The translations under genes were made by a program, and so were the position numbers. The notes beneath the pieces were generated by a model that had not been told where the DNA came from, did not search any database, and worked only from the letters and a program-made list of their open reading frames with translations. From Pilimelia anulata (GTDB taxonomy: Bacteria; Actinomycetota; Actinomycetes; Mycobacteriales; Micromonosporaceae), in contig NZ_BMQB01000003.1 of assembly GCF_014647895.1 (NCBI RefSeq), positions 186,001 through 250,000 of the forward strand: a stretch of DNA of 64,000 nt. Direction: 5' to 3'. The first letter of the stretch is position 1. Each line of letters starts with the position of its first letter. Positions 38,347 through 47,296 of the stretch are shown in pieces.

Positions 38347-39215
38347 CCAGGACCGTCGTCCTGCTCGGAGCCTCCGGGCGGCTCGGCACCGCTGCACTTC
38401 CGCTGTACCTCGCGGCTGGCTTTGAGGTCGTCGCGGTCAGCCGCACCCGGCCCGAGGCGCTGCAGAACGGCCTGTGGATCGCCGCGGACCTGGCCGATCA
38501 CCGGGACCAAGTCCGGATGGTGACCGCAGTGGACCGCTTGACCGCCGGACACCGGCATGTCTGGTTGGTCGACAGCGCGCTCGATCGCAGCGGCGTCGAT
38601 GCCATGCGCCGAAGCATCGACGGCGTAACGACGACCGTGCTGCGTCTGCATTCGCACCTGGCAGCGAGGAGTCGGTGGTGCGGCCTGATCGCCGCAAGCA
38701 CCACGGCTGTACTCGCACCGGGACTTCTCCAGACACCCTACGGGCTTGCCAAGCGACGGCAGGTGATCACGTATGCGCGCTCCGGCCTGTCCGGCGTCGC
38801 ATTGCTCCTACCTCAACTAGCCGCCGCCCCGGCGGTCGCGGGCACGTGCGTCTTCAGCGAGGCCGCCACCGCGTTGTTCGAGAGCAGTCTGCAACCGCCG
38901 GCAGGCTTTTCGCTGCGTATCCCTGCCCTTCGTGGTAGGGCCGCGTGCTCCAACGCGGCCGCGCCGCGGGGTGAGAGATCCGCAGCTATCGCCCACCTGC
39001 GCAGCCTGCTCCTACGGCGTAACTCGATGCAGGCCCACAGGGCGGCGGCCCACAGCCGCCTGCGCCTGACGCCCCAGCGACTCCGAAGTCTCGTTGACCA
39101 CCACCTCGCTCCACCGGAACTGGTACGCCGCTTCGCCCACCGCTACCACCTCACCGTGACTGACGACCGGGACTCCGGGCTCGCCGTCACCAGCCCAGGA
39201 GCGACCCATGCGTGA
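38343..39215 (+). CDS. NAD(P)-binding SDR-like protein
   Basis: About 290 residues. The nucleotide-binding loop GASGRLGTAALPLYLAAGF follows the start VTRTVVLL, and the SDR catalytic pair is present as IAASTTAVLAPG and YGLAKRR (YxxxK). The C-terminal third is Arg/Leu-rich and not recognised. GTG 38343 overlaps the stop of the TrpRS-like gene (GTGA); ATG 38325 is an alternative. Probable oxidoreductase or epimerase acting on the operon's product. Confidence 0.78.
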   Translation: MTRTVVLLGASGRLGTAALPLYLAAGFEVVAVSRTRPEALQNGLWIAADLADHRDQVRMVTAVDRLTAGHRHVWLVDSALDRSGVDAMRRSIDGVTTTVLRLHSHLAARSRWCGLIAASTTAVLAPGLLQTPYGLAKRRQVITYARSGLSGVALLLPQLAAAPAVAGTCVFSEAATALFESSLQPPAGFSLRIPALRGRAACSNAAAPRGERSAAIAHLRSLLLRRNSMQAHRAAAHSRLRLTPQRLRSLVDHHLAPPELVRRFAHRYHLTVTDDRDSGLAVTSPGATHA

Positions 39216-40218
39216 CGACAGCGTTGACGTTCTCGTCGTCGGGGCAGGCATCTGTGGCCTGGCCGTCGCCATCACCGCGGCGCGCCGTGGCCTGTCCGTG
39301 CAGTGCGTCGGCGACGGACGGCCAGGCACCTCCGGCGACAACTTCGGCCAGCTGCACTCCGGCGCCGTCTACGCGCCGGTCCTGCCCGCCGTCGCACAGG
39401 CATGCTGGCAGTACCGCCATCGCTGGTACGACCTCATCGGGCCGGCACGGGCCGGTGGAGCCCACGGATTGGCGTTGTTCCGCGTCCCCGACACCGTTGA
39501 CCGATACCGTGCCGCGTGGCACACGCTCGGCATCGATGTCGCGGAAGTCGACCCCCGTACGGCGGACCCATTCGGGCACGCGGTGGCTGCCTTCCGCATC
39601 CCGGACCACAGCGTGCATCTGCCGGCCCTGCGCGCCAGCCTCCTAGACCTCGCCCGGGCGAGCGGCGTGCGAACGGCAACCGGATACGACGTCACCGTCC
39701 GCCGGGATCCCAGCACCACGCTCGTCACGGCAGGCGTCGGTCCTCGGTTCCGCACGATCGTCCTGGCGACGGGAGCCGACACCCCGGCCCTCCTGGCTCA
39801 TGCCGGGATCGGGAATACGCTCCGGACCCGCCGCATCGCCTGGGGTCGGCTCCCGCAAGCAACCTCCGGAACGCTGACCTACTGGTTGGACGGCGACATG
39901 CTGGCGATCAGCCCGGACCGAGACGGCGCCCGAGTCGGCCTTCCCGGCACCGCCGGCCGCTACGGCACCACCGAAGCCGAATACGCCCGGCTCCATGCCG
40001 CGCTTGCACAGCGCGGCATGGCCGCCGAAAGCCTCAGCCTGCGCTGGGGCACCGTGTGCGAGCCAGGCGAAGCAGGGGCGGACCCGTCGGCCCTCATCAT
40101 GGACCTCCGCGGCCCGCTTGCGGGCTGGTCCCCGGCGGCGAACCTGATCGTCGCGCTTCCCGGCAAGTGGACCACCGCCTGGCACTGCGCCGATCAGGTC
40201 ATCGACGCTATCGCCTGA
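39208..40218 (+). CDS. FAD-dependent oxidoreductase (DAO family)
   Basis: 336 residues. The FAD dinucleotide motif is VLVVGAGICGLAVAITAARR, followed by GDNFGQLHSGAVYAP and the second nucleotide strand TIVLATGADTPALL. The layout matches D-amino-acid-oxidase-type enzymes that oxidise C-N or C-O bonds. The ATG at 39208 has AGGAG 7 bp upstream and overlaps the SDR stop. It ends 12 bp before the convergent trpS gene. Substrate unknown; last gene of the four-gene operon. Confidence 0.85.
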   Translation: MRDDSVDVLVVGAGICGLAVAITAARRGLSVQCVGDGRPGTSGDNFGQLHSGAVYAPVLPAVAQACWQYRHRWYDLIGPARAGGAHGLALFRVPDTVDRYRAAWHTLGIDVAEVDPRTADPFGHAVAAFRIPDHSVHLPALRASLLDLARASGVRTATGYDVTVRRDPSTTLVTAGVGPRFRTIVLATGADTPALLAHAGIGNTLRTRRIAWGRLPQATSGTLTYWLDGDMLAISPDRDGARVGLPGTAGRYGTTEAEYARLHAALAQRGMAAESLSLRWGTVCEPGEAGADPSALIMDLRGPLAGWSPAANLIVALPGKWTTAWHCADQVIDAIA

Positions 40219-40230
40219 CCGCGACGTCGC

Positions 40231-41250
40231 TCAGCCGATGCCGATGGCGTCGCGCACCCGCTCCAGTAGCGGCCGGGTCTGCTTCCGCGCTTTGTCCGCG
40301 CCGTGGGCGAGCAGGTCGTCCAGCTCGCTGCCCGGCGCGATCAGCGCTTCGTACCGGTCCCGCAGCGGCGAGAACCGGGTGATCAGCGCCTCGGCGAGGT
40401 GGTTCTTCACGTCGCCCCAGCCGACCCCGCCGGCGAGCAGCGCCGCCCTGGTCTCGGCCACGACCGCGGGATCGCCGAAACGCTCCAGCAGCGTGAACAC
40501 CGCCGAGGAGTCCGGATCCTTTGGCGCCTCAACCGGGACGCTGTCGGTCGGGATGCGTCGTATGGTCTTGCGCAGGGCGGCCTCGGGAGCGAACAGCGGG
40601 ATCGTGTTGCCGTAGGACTTGCTCATCTTCCGCCCGTCGGTGCCCGGCAACGTGTGCGCCGTCCCCTCCGCGGGAACAATCGGCGCGGGGACCTTGAAGG
40701 CGAACCGCTCGCCGTAGACGGCGTTGAACGCGCCGGCGATGTCGGCGGCGTACTCGACGTGCTGGAGCTGGTCGCGGCCGACCGGGACCACGTCGGCGTC
40801 CATGATCAGGATGTCGACGGCCATCAGGACCGGGTAGTTGAACAGGCCCATGTTGACGCCGGCGTCGAGGTCGTCCTTGCCTGCCTCGCGGTTGCGGTCG
40901 CGCACCGCCTTGTAGGCGTGCGCGCGGTTCATCAGGCCCTTGCCGGTCACGCAGGACAGCACCCAGGCAAGCTCGAACGTCTCCGTGAGGTCAGACTGTC
41001 GGTAGAACGTCGTCCGGTCCGGGTCCAGCCCGGCCGCCAGCCAGGTCGCAGCAACCGATCGGGTGTAGTGCCGTAGGAGGTCGCGGTCGCGGATGGTCGT
41101 CAGCGCGTGGTAGTCGGCGATGAAGTACACCGAGTCGTAGCTGTCGGCCAGTTCCAGGGCCGGCAGGATCGCGCCGATGTAGTTGCCAAGATGCGGCTCG
41201 CCCGTCGGCTTGATGCCGGTGAGCGAGACCTTACGCGCCGTCGAACCCAT
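40231..41250 (-). CDS. trpS: Tryptophanyl-tRNA synthetase
   Basis: 339 residues with full class I signatures: GIKPTGEPHLGNYIGA (HIGH region) and DGRKMSKSYGNTIPL (KMSKS), plus the TrpRS segment ADIIxxDxxVVPVGxDQ seen as LIMDADVVPVGRDQLQHVEY. It should charge tRNA-Trp. Its position beside a cluster that holds a TrpRS-like enzyme suggests either a spare, inhibitor-resistant copy or a pathway partner. Whether the genome has another trpS cannot be seen here. Confidence 0.93.
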   Translation of the reverse strand: MGSTARKVSLTGIKPTGEPHLGNYIGAILPALELADSYDSVYFIADYHALTTIRDRDLLRHYTRSVAATWLAAGLDPDRTTFYRQSDLTETFELAWVLSCVTGKGLMNRAHAYKAVRDRNREAGKDDLDAGVNMGLFNYPVLMAVDILIMDADVVPVGRDQLQHVEYAADIAGAFNAVYGERFAFKVPAPIVPAEGTAHTLPGTDGRKMSKSYGNTIPLFAPEAALRKTIRRIPTDSVPVEAPKDPDSSAVFTLLERFGDPAVVAETRAALLAGGVGWGDVKNHLAEALITRFSPLRDRYEALIAPGSELDDLLAHGADKARKQTRPLLERVRDAIGIG

Positions 41251-41325
41251 GTCCGCGACTGTACCGTGGGACGTCGCTTCGGCTCTGCCCGATATCGGGC
41301 CTCCTCGCGTCCTGCGGCGCGGCGA

Positions 41326-41973
41326 TCAAGGCGTCGGCAGGCCCAGCAACTTCGGCAGATCCTCCATCCTGCTGAACCCGCCGTCAGCACCGTGGCCCGG
41401 AGCGCCGGTCTCGTAGCGGAGAACCCGCATCCCAGCTGCTCTCGCTGCCGAGACGCCTGTCTCGCTGTCCTCGATCACCACGCAGCGCTCCGGTGCCACG
41501 AGCATGCTTTTCGCTGCGAGCAGGAACAGATCCGGGGCTGGCTTCCCGCGTGAGACCTGCGCCGACGTAAACACCCGACCGTGGAAGTAGCCAGCGAGCC
41601 CCGTAGCCGCCAGGGTCAGCGCAACCTTCTCCGGTCGCCCGTTCGAGGCCGCACAGTACGGGATCGTCAATCGGTCGAGAACCGCGGTGATGCCCGGAAC
41701 CGGCTGGACCCGCTCGGCCAGCGCCCTGTCCACGGCCAGCGTGAGATCGTCGAACCAGCGCCGCGCCACCGGTGCGCCGAGCCGACCGGCGATCAGATCC
41801 GCCGTAGCGTTCTGGGTGAGCCCCGCGAAATCTCGAGCGCACTCCGCATCGGTGATCGCGATACCGAGCCGCCGCATCCGCTCCGCCATTACCCCGAGGA
41901 CGATCGGCTCGCTGTCGACCAGCACACCGTCGCAGTCGAAGATCACTAGATCAAGACTGGGCTGGATGCTCAT
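41326..41973 (-). CDS. HAD-superfamily phosphatase/phosphomutase
   Basis: 215 residues of the beta-phosphoglucomutase-like HAD class. Motif I is FDCDGVLVDSEP, motif II CAASNGRPEK, motif III GKPAPDLFLLAAK and motif IV VIEDSETGVSAARAAGM, all intact, with a four-helix cap between. It is likely a phosphatase or mutase on a small phosphorylated substrate. It lies 75 bp upstream of trpS in the same direction and may be the first gene of that unit. Confidence 0.88.
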   Translation of the reverse strand: MSIQPSLDLVIFDCDGVLVDSEPIVLGVMAERMRRLGIAITDAECARDFAGLTQNATADLIAGRLGAPVARRWFDDLTLAVDRALAERVQPVPGITAVLDRLTIPYCAASNGRPEKVALTLAATGLAGYFHGRVFTSAQVSRGKPAPDLFLLAAKSMLVAPERCVVIEDSETGVSAARAAGMRVLRYETGAPGHGADGGFSRMEDLPKLLGLPTP

Positions 41974-42352
41974 GCAGTCCTGCCGGGCATCGGCCGAATC
42001 CCACCCCGCAGCACTGGTCGAGTGGGTCCAGGCCGCATCAGAACACCGCCGCGAAATGTGAAGTTTACCCGCAAAGTGTCACCTCGCCCGCCTTGTCCTG
42101 CCTCTATGGACACTCCTCGTTGGACTGATCCCACGGGTGCACTTCTAGCACAGCAACCCGGTGTCGCTCGACGCTGTACGCGATGGACGGCGTCGATCGA
42201 CAGGCCGAGGGCTTGTCGCCCGCGTCCTGTGCCGACATTGTTGGTTGTTCAGAGGTGAGGCGACATGCCGTATGCGCTATCCTGAAAGGCTTTGCCTCGG
42301 GCCGACGGCTCGGCGCATCAGCACTGGGGACGTCGACTGACTTGGAGACGGG
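41974..42352. other. Divergent gap between HAD and helicase genes
   Basis: About 380 bp with promoters expected for both directions. No firm promoter, repeat or RNA structure was identified. A GGAGACGGG ribosome-binding site for the helicase gene lies directly before 42353. Confidence 0.4.
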
Positions 42353-45300
42353 ATGCTGTTGACCCAACCGGATGTGCTCAACCTCGTCCAGCAGGCCGCC
42401 GGCAGGTGGGCAGATCAACTGATCGACTTCGGCCCGCGCAACACGTTGCTCTACTTCAAGGACCGACAGAGTACCACTCTTGATCTTGCCGATGCGGCCG
42501 CCGATGCCGTCGCCGACCTGTTGCGAGGGCAGAAGGTCCGCCTGCGGACACTGTTCCCCGACCAAGACCGTCACAACAAGGCCTGCAACACGGCCCGCAG
42601 CCTTCGTCGAAAGCTGGTCGAGCTGGAGGAGGAGCAGGGCATCGAGGCCGGCTGGGTGGCCCGCGGCCTGGTCTGCATGGTCGGCTCGCATACGCGTGGG
42701 TCAGTACCGATGCCCCCGCTGCGGGCGCCGCTGATCCTGTACCAGCTTGCGCTTGACAGCAGGACGGCAACTGAGAACGACTTCACGCTGGAGCTGTCGG
42801 ACTCACCCGAGATCAACCCCGTCCTCCTATACGCCCTGGAGAGGCAGTACGGCGTGGAGGCGGACATCAGCGCCCTCGGCGACAGGCTGGGCGCGATGTT
42901 GTCCGAACTCGCTGACCCGGACCAGCAGCTGCGCACGACCTACGACGTGATCGCTGAGGCAGTTGCGCCCAGTCACCTGTCTCTCCGGCTCGAGCCAGCG
43001 GTGGTGGCCGGCGTCTTCAGCTTCGACAAGTTGCCGATGGTCGAGGATCTACGCAACTCCGCGGAGCTGTTGGCATCGCATGCGGTGATCTGCGCCATGG
43101 CCGGCGATGGCGATGCTCGGGAAGAGCTGCGCACCGAGCCTGCCCTGGGGCCCAGCTCCAGCGCGGATCGGATCGAGCCGGCCAAGGAGTTCCTCGTTCA
43201 CGACGCGGATTCGTCTCAGCAGCAGGCGATTGACGCGGTGCTGTCCGGCCGTCATGTGGTTATCGAGGGTCCGCCGGGCACTGGCAAGAGCCAGACGATC
43301 GCGAACATCATCGCCTACATGGCCGCGATGGGTCGCAGCGTGCTGTTCGTCTCCGAGAAGCGGGCTGCCATCGAGGCGGTGATGAACCGCCTCGGCGACG
43401 TGGGACTCGACAACCTGGTGTTCGACCTTCACGACCGCAAGATCAGTAAGCGGCAGGTCGCGCAGCGAATCGCCGACGTCCTCACTCAAGCCGGCGCTGA
43501 GCCGCCCGTCGACACCCGCGAGCTGCACCGCCGCCTACACAACCGTCGGGCGACGGCGATACGGCACCCAGCTGTGCTGCATGAGGAACGGCAACCCTGG
43601 GGCATGAGCGCGTTTCAGGTTATCGAACAGCTGCTCACACTCCCAGCCTGTGACGTCAGCGGATACAACCTGCGCGCCTCCGGACTGCGCAAGCTAGACC
43701 GATTAGAGCTGGAGTCCACACAGGAGAAGCTGCGGACGTTCGTAGATCGTGGTGGACTGAGGATCTGGCGGGGAGAGTCGCCGTGGGCGCGGGCTGCAGT
43801 CCACACCCCGGATGACGTGGACAGGGTGCTGGCACATCTCGATGGACTTGCTTCCGGCGCTCTGCAGGGCACCCAGCGCCAGGTGCGAGAGTTGGTCGAC
43901 CAGGCAGGGCTCGAGGTACCAGATGACCTTGCTGCATGGGAGGAAATGTTTGACCTCCTCAGCGAAGTCGAGCGCACAATCGCAACCTTCGGCGAGTCCG
44001 CGTTCGGCCCGAATCTGGACGACTTCGTCTATGCAACGGCACCATCCCGAAAGCGACCACCTCGACCGGAGGCGCTGGGGTTGATCCGTCGCCTCCGGCT
44101 ACGCCGCGAGTTGAGGCGCAGTTGTCCGGCCGCTCCGCGGCGACGATCCGAGAAACACTTGGGCTTGGCGGCAGCGGTGGACCAGCGTGAGCGGTGGCGC
44201 AAGCTCAGCAGACAGGACAGCGCACCCACGGCTTTGGCCGGTGCCGACCCTTGCAAGTCGTCCTTCGCGAAGGTGCGGAACCACCTCGCCGCGGTAGCAG
44301 CGTGTGTGCAGATCGAGGGACTCGAGCGTGGCTCAACCAACACCGCTACGGACACCGTCGCAGAATTGAATGCCGACCGCGAAACCTTGTTCTTGATGCC
44401 CGACCTTAACGAGCAACGGGGGCTCTTCCGCTCCTTGGGGTTGGGATACATGCTTGATGACCTAGCCGCACGTAGCGTCTCGAGCGGCGAAGCAGTCGCC
44501 ACGTTGCAGCGTTCCTGGCTACAGGTGATCCTCGATGAGATGCGCACGCGTATCCCAGATCTCGGTCATTTCGTCGGACAGCAGCATTCGACGGTGGTCC
44601 AGGACTTCCGCACTGCCGATAGCCGGCACATTGAAATGGCTGCAAGGCATGTGCGCCGCAACGTGGCAGTTAACCTGCGTAAGGCGCGGGATGCCTATCC
44701 CGACCAGAACGGCTTGGTCCGTCGGGAGGCGGCCAAGAAGAGCCGTCACCTTTCTCTACGGAAGCTGCTCAGCAGTGCACCGGAGGTGCTCCTCGCCGCG
44801 TTTCCGTGCTGGGCAATGTCGCCACTTGTGGTCAGCCGGATCCTACCGCCCGAGCGATCATTCGATGTGATCATCTTTGACGAGGCGAGCCAGATTGAGC
44901 CACACGACGCGGTCACCTCGATCATGCGTGGCACCCAACTCGTTGTGGCTGGCGATCCGAAGCAACTCCCTCCAACACCGTTCTTCCGGCGCCTTGTTCA
45001 GCAGGCACTTCCTGGCGACGACGACGATTTCGGCGACGAGAGCCTTGATGACTACGAGTCCGTGCTCGACGTCTTGGGCGGTCTGATCTCCGACAGGCAC
45101 CGCCTCTCTTGGCACTACCGCAGTCGAGACGAGCGCCTGATCGCGTTCTCCAACGTTGAGATCTACAACAGCTCGCTGGTTACCTTCCCTGGCGTTCAGG
45201 TCGATAGCCCGCTGCGTTTGGAGACCGTCGACGGGCGCGTAGCCCCCGGGCAGAGCGGCTCATCTGCCGAAGAGGTCAATCGCGTGGTCGACCTTGTTCT

Positions 45301-46408
45301 CGAGCATGTCGAGCAGCGGCCGAACGAAAGCTTGGGCGTCATCACCATGGGTCAGAAGCATGCCTTGCGGATCGAGGCGATCCTACGCAGTCGACGCCGG
45401 GAGAACGACCACCTCGATGACTACTTCTCGCAGGAGAAGCTCGCCAGTCAGCGATTCTTCATCAAGAGTCTTGAGAACGTTCAAGGCGACGAGCGAGATG
45501 CCATCATTCTGAGCATCGGCTACGCCAAGACGCGAGACGGTCGACTACCGCTCAGGTTCGGCCCGCTAAATCAGGAAGGTGGTGAGCGACGCCTTAACGT
45601 CGCGGTCACCCGTGCGCGAAGTCGGATGACGGTAGTAAGCGCCTTTTCGCATCACGACATGGACCCGAACCAGACCGCAGCGACGAAGAACCGCGGGCCC
45701 GAACTACTCCGCCGCTACCTAGAATTCGTTGACCTCGGTGGCCACCTCGGCGGGCGAGAGCACACCCAGGTCGAGCTCAACGGCCTCGAACGGAGTGTCC
45801 TGGAGGCCCTTCAGCAAGAGGGCATCAGCGCCGTGCCGCAGTGGGGAGTCTCTGGCTATCGAATCGACCTAGCCCTTGCCCACCCGGAGCAGCCCGGCCG
45901 CATGGTCCTCGCTGTGGAGACTGACGGTCACTCCTACCACCAGGCGGGCAGTGCTCGGGACCGGGACCGGCTGCGTCAACAACATCTGGAACGACTTGGG
46001 TGGGAGTTCCACCGAATCTGGTCGACGGACTGGTACCTGGACCGGGCAGGTCAAACAGCCAGGATTGTCGCTCGGTGGAAGGAGGCCGTGGATCGCGCCG
46101 ACCACGCCGCGAGGTCTCAAGTCGTTGCGGCCTTGCCGCGGCAAGGTGATCCACCGGTTCCGCCAGCGTCCCGCCGTGGGCCGCGGCCCGACGTGCCGGT
46201 CGGCCTGCGTATCACCGAGTACACCCGTGAAGAACTGGTACGGATTTGTATCTGGCTAGTGAGCGACCAGCTTCAGCGTGATCGGGATGAACGCCTGCAG
46301 GAGGCCATGACCGAGCTCGGCTTCCGTAAGCGGGGCTCGGTCATCACCCAACGCTTGAGTGACGCTCTTGAAATCGCGCAGCAGCGCGCCGACTGGGAGA
46401 TCTCGTGA
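42353..46408 (+). CDS. DUF4011-type SF1 helicase with C-terminal MTES_1575/Vsr-like nuclease
   Basis: 1351 residues. An N-terminal DUF4011-like region (ADQLIDFGPRNTLLYFKDRQ) precedes a superfamily 1 helicase: Walker A GPPGTGKSQTIANII (about 306), Walker B FDVIIFDEASQIEPHDAV (about 840), motif III VVAGDPKQLPPTPFF and motif VI NVAVTRARSRMTVVSA. Near residues 1190-1235 is a Vsr/MTES_1575-type endonuclease: AVETDGHSYHQAGSARDRDR and LGWEFHRIWSTDWYLD. DUF4011-helicase-Vsr proteins have been reported as antiphage defence genes. The ATG has GGAG 6 bp upstream. Its stop overlaps the start of the HEPN-like gene, so the two form a unit. Confidence 0.9.
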   Translation: MLLTQPDVLNLVQQAAGRWADQLIDFGPRNTLLYFKDRQSTTLDLADAAADAVADLLRGQKVRLRTLFPDQDRHNKACNTARSLRRKLVELEEEQGIEAGWVARGLVCMVGSHTRGSVPMPPLRAPLILYQLALDSRTATENDFTLELSDSPEINPVLLYALERQYGVEADISALGDRLGAMLSELADPDQQLRTTYDVIAEAVAPSHLSLRLEPAVVAGVFSFDKLPMVEDLRNSAELLASHAVICAMAGDGDAREELRTEPALGPSSSADRIEPAKEFLVHDADSSQQQAIDAVLSGRHVVIEGPPGTGKSQTIANIIAYMAAMGRSVLFVSEKRAAIEAVMNRLGDVGLDNLVFDLHDRKISKRQVAQRIADVLTQAGAEPPVDTRELHRRLHNRRATAIRHPAVLHEERQPWGMSAFQVIEQLLTLPACDVSGYNLRASGLRKLDRLELESTQEKLRTFVDRGGLRIWRGESPWARAAVHTPDDVDRVLAHLDGLASGALQGTQRQVRELVDQAGLEVPDDLAAWEEMFDLLSEVERTIATFGESAFGPNLDDFVYATAPSRKRPPRPEALGLIRRLRLRRELRRSCPAAPRRRSEKHLGLAAAVDQRERWRKLSRQDSAPTALAGADPCKSSFAKVRNHLAAVAACVQIEGLERGSTNTATDTVAELNADRETLFLMPDLNEQRGLFRSLGLGYMLDDLAARSVSSGEAVATLQRSWLQVILDEMRTRIPDLGHFVGQQHSTVVQDFRTADSRHIEMAARHVRRNVAVNLRKARDAYPDQNGLVRREAAKKSRHLSLRKLLSSAPEVLLAAFPCWAMSPLVVSRILPPERSFDVIIFDEASQIEPHDAVTSIMRGTQLVVAGDPKQLPPTPFFRRLVQQALPGDDDDFGDESLDDYESVLDVLGGLISDRHRLSWHYRSRDERLIAFSNVEIYNSSLVTFPGVQVDSPLRLETVDGRVAPGQSGSSAEEVNRVVDLVLEHVEQRPNESLGVITMGQKHALRIEAILRSRRRENDHLDDYFSQEKLASQRFFIKSLENVQGDERDAIILSIGYAKTRDGRLPLRFGPLNQEGGERRLNVAVTRARSRMTVVSAFSHHDMDPNQTAATKNRGPELLRRYLEFVDLGGHLGGREHTQVELNGLERSVLEALQQEGISAVPQWGVSGYRIDLALAHPEQPGRMVLAVETDGHSYHQAGSARDRDRLRQQHLERLGWEFHRIWSTDWYLDRAGQTARIVARWKEAVDRADHAARSQVVAALPRQGDPPVPPASRRGPRPDVPVGLRITEYTREELVRICIWLVSDQLQRDRDERLQEAMTELGFRKRGSVITQRLSDALEIAQQRADWEIS

Positions 46409-47244
46409 TGATTGCTCTAGACCCCCTAACGCTGGAGCGCGTCGCGCGCCTTGTCTGCGACGCAGACGGACCTTACGAGCGGACAGGATCGCAGATAGAG
46501 AGATTTCTATCTCGGGTACGGTGGCCGGGCAATCCGCAGTACGACGGCTCGCCACGTATCCCCTGGTTGACGGAAGAACTAGGTTCCCATGCCGACGATG
46601 CCGCCGCGCTCGACCGGCTGCTCTGTCGGATCTGTGATCCGCTGGAGTACGACGGCGGCATGGAGGCCGCCGAGCCGATAGCACAGGAGCTGAACCGCAT
46701 CCTTCGCCCTGAGGCGTATTCGGTCACCTACGTCGGCGGGCGTCCAGTGCTGGGGGAACTCAGCCAGTCCAGCGATGTCCCTCTCTATGGGCCGCCGCCC
46801 GACCTCCACGAGCGAGTGCGGCGACTATCCGGGCGCAGCACGGCGGTCGACATCCTGCTGGCGCGGGCTGACGAAGCGTCAATCTGTCAAAGCAATGGCG
46901 CTTACGCACTGGCGATCATCGGCATCGGCAGCTTCGTGGAAGGGTTGCTACACGTCGTCGTGACCGATCGCGACGAAGCTGTGCGAAAGAGTGGCCTAGT
47001 GGACGGGCGTGGCCGGCGGGTTCCGGCCGACCGTGCGGGGCTTCATCTCCTACTGCAGCACGCACATCGCAAGAAGTGGGTACAAACCGACGCCAAGGAC
47101 TTCATGGAGAAGGTCAGGGACTACCGGAACTTCGTCCACCCTCGCAGCCAGATCGAGTACGGGCTCGTGCCCGATCTAGACACCGTGCGGATGTGTTGGG
47201 CGCCTGTACATGCCCTGCTCAATGATCTGGAGTCGGCTTCCTAA
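46408..47244 (+). CDS. HEPN-like abortive-infection protein coupled to the helicase-nuclease
   Basis: 278 residues. The C-terminal domain resembles HEPN proteins, with the helix AYALAIIGIGSFVEGLLHVV and the motif KVRDYRNFVHPRSQI, whose Arg and His fit the HEPN signature. The N-terminal part is an Arg/Asp-rich helical domain (LERVARLVCDADGPYERTGS). ATG 46408 shares its A with the helicase stop (TGATG); a GTG 3 bp earlier is also in frame. Tight coupling to a helicase-nuclease suggests one effector system. RNase activity is inference. Confidence 0.75.
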   Translation: MIALDPLTLERVARLVCDADGPYERTGSQIERFLSRVRWPGNPQYDGSPRIPWLTEELGSHADDAAALDRLLCRICDPLEYDGGMEAAEPIAQELNRILRPEAYSVTYVGGRPVLGELSQSSDVPLYGPPPDLHERVRRLSGRSTAVDILLARADEASICQSNGAYALAIIGIGSFVEGLLHVVVTDRDEAVRKSGLVDGRGRRVPADRAGLHLLLQHAHRKKWVQTDAKDFMEKVRDYRNFVHPRSQIEYGLVPDLDTVRMCWAPVHALLNDLESAS

Positions 47245-47260
47245 TCAAGAAGTCGCCACT

Positions 47261-47296
47261 CAGTTGCTGGCCGGCTAACGCGCCGGCCAGCAACTG
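47261..47296 (+). terminator. Strong hairpin after the HEPN-like gene
   Basis: Perfect 15-bp inverted repeat: CAGTTGCTGGCCGGC, loop TAACGC, GCCGGCCAGCAACTG. It starts 16 bp after the stop of the helicase-HEPN unit. There is no T-tract, as is common for terminators in high-GC actinobacteria. Confidence 0.8.
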
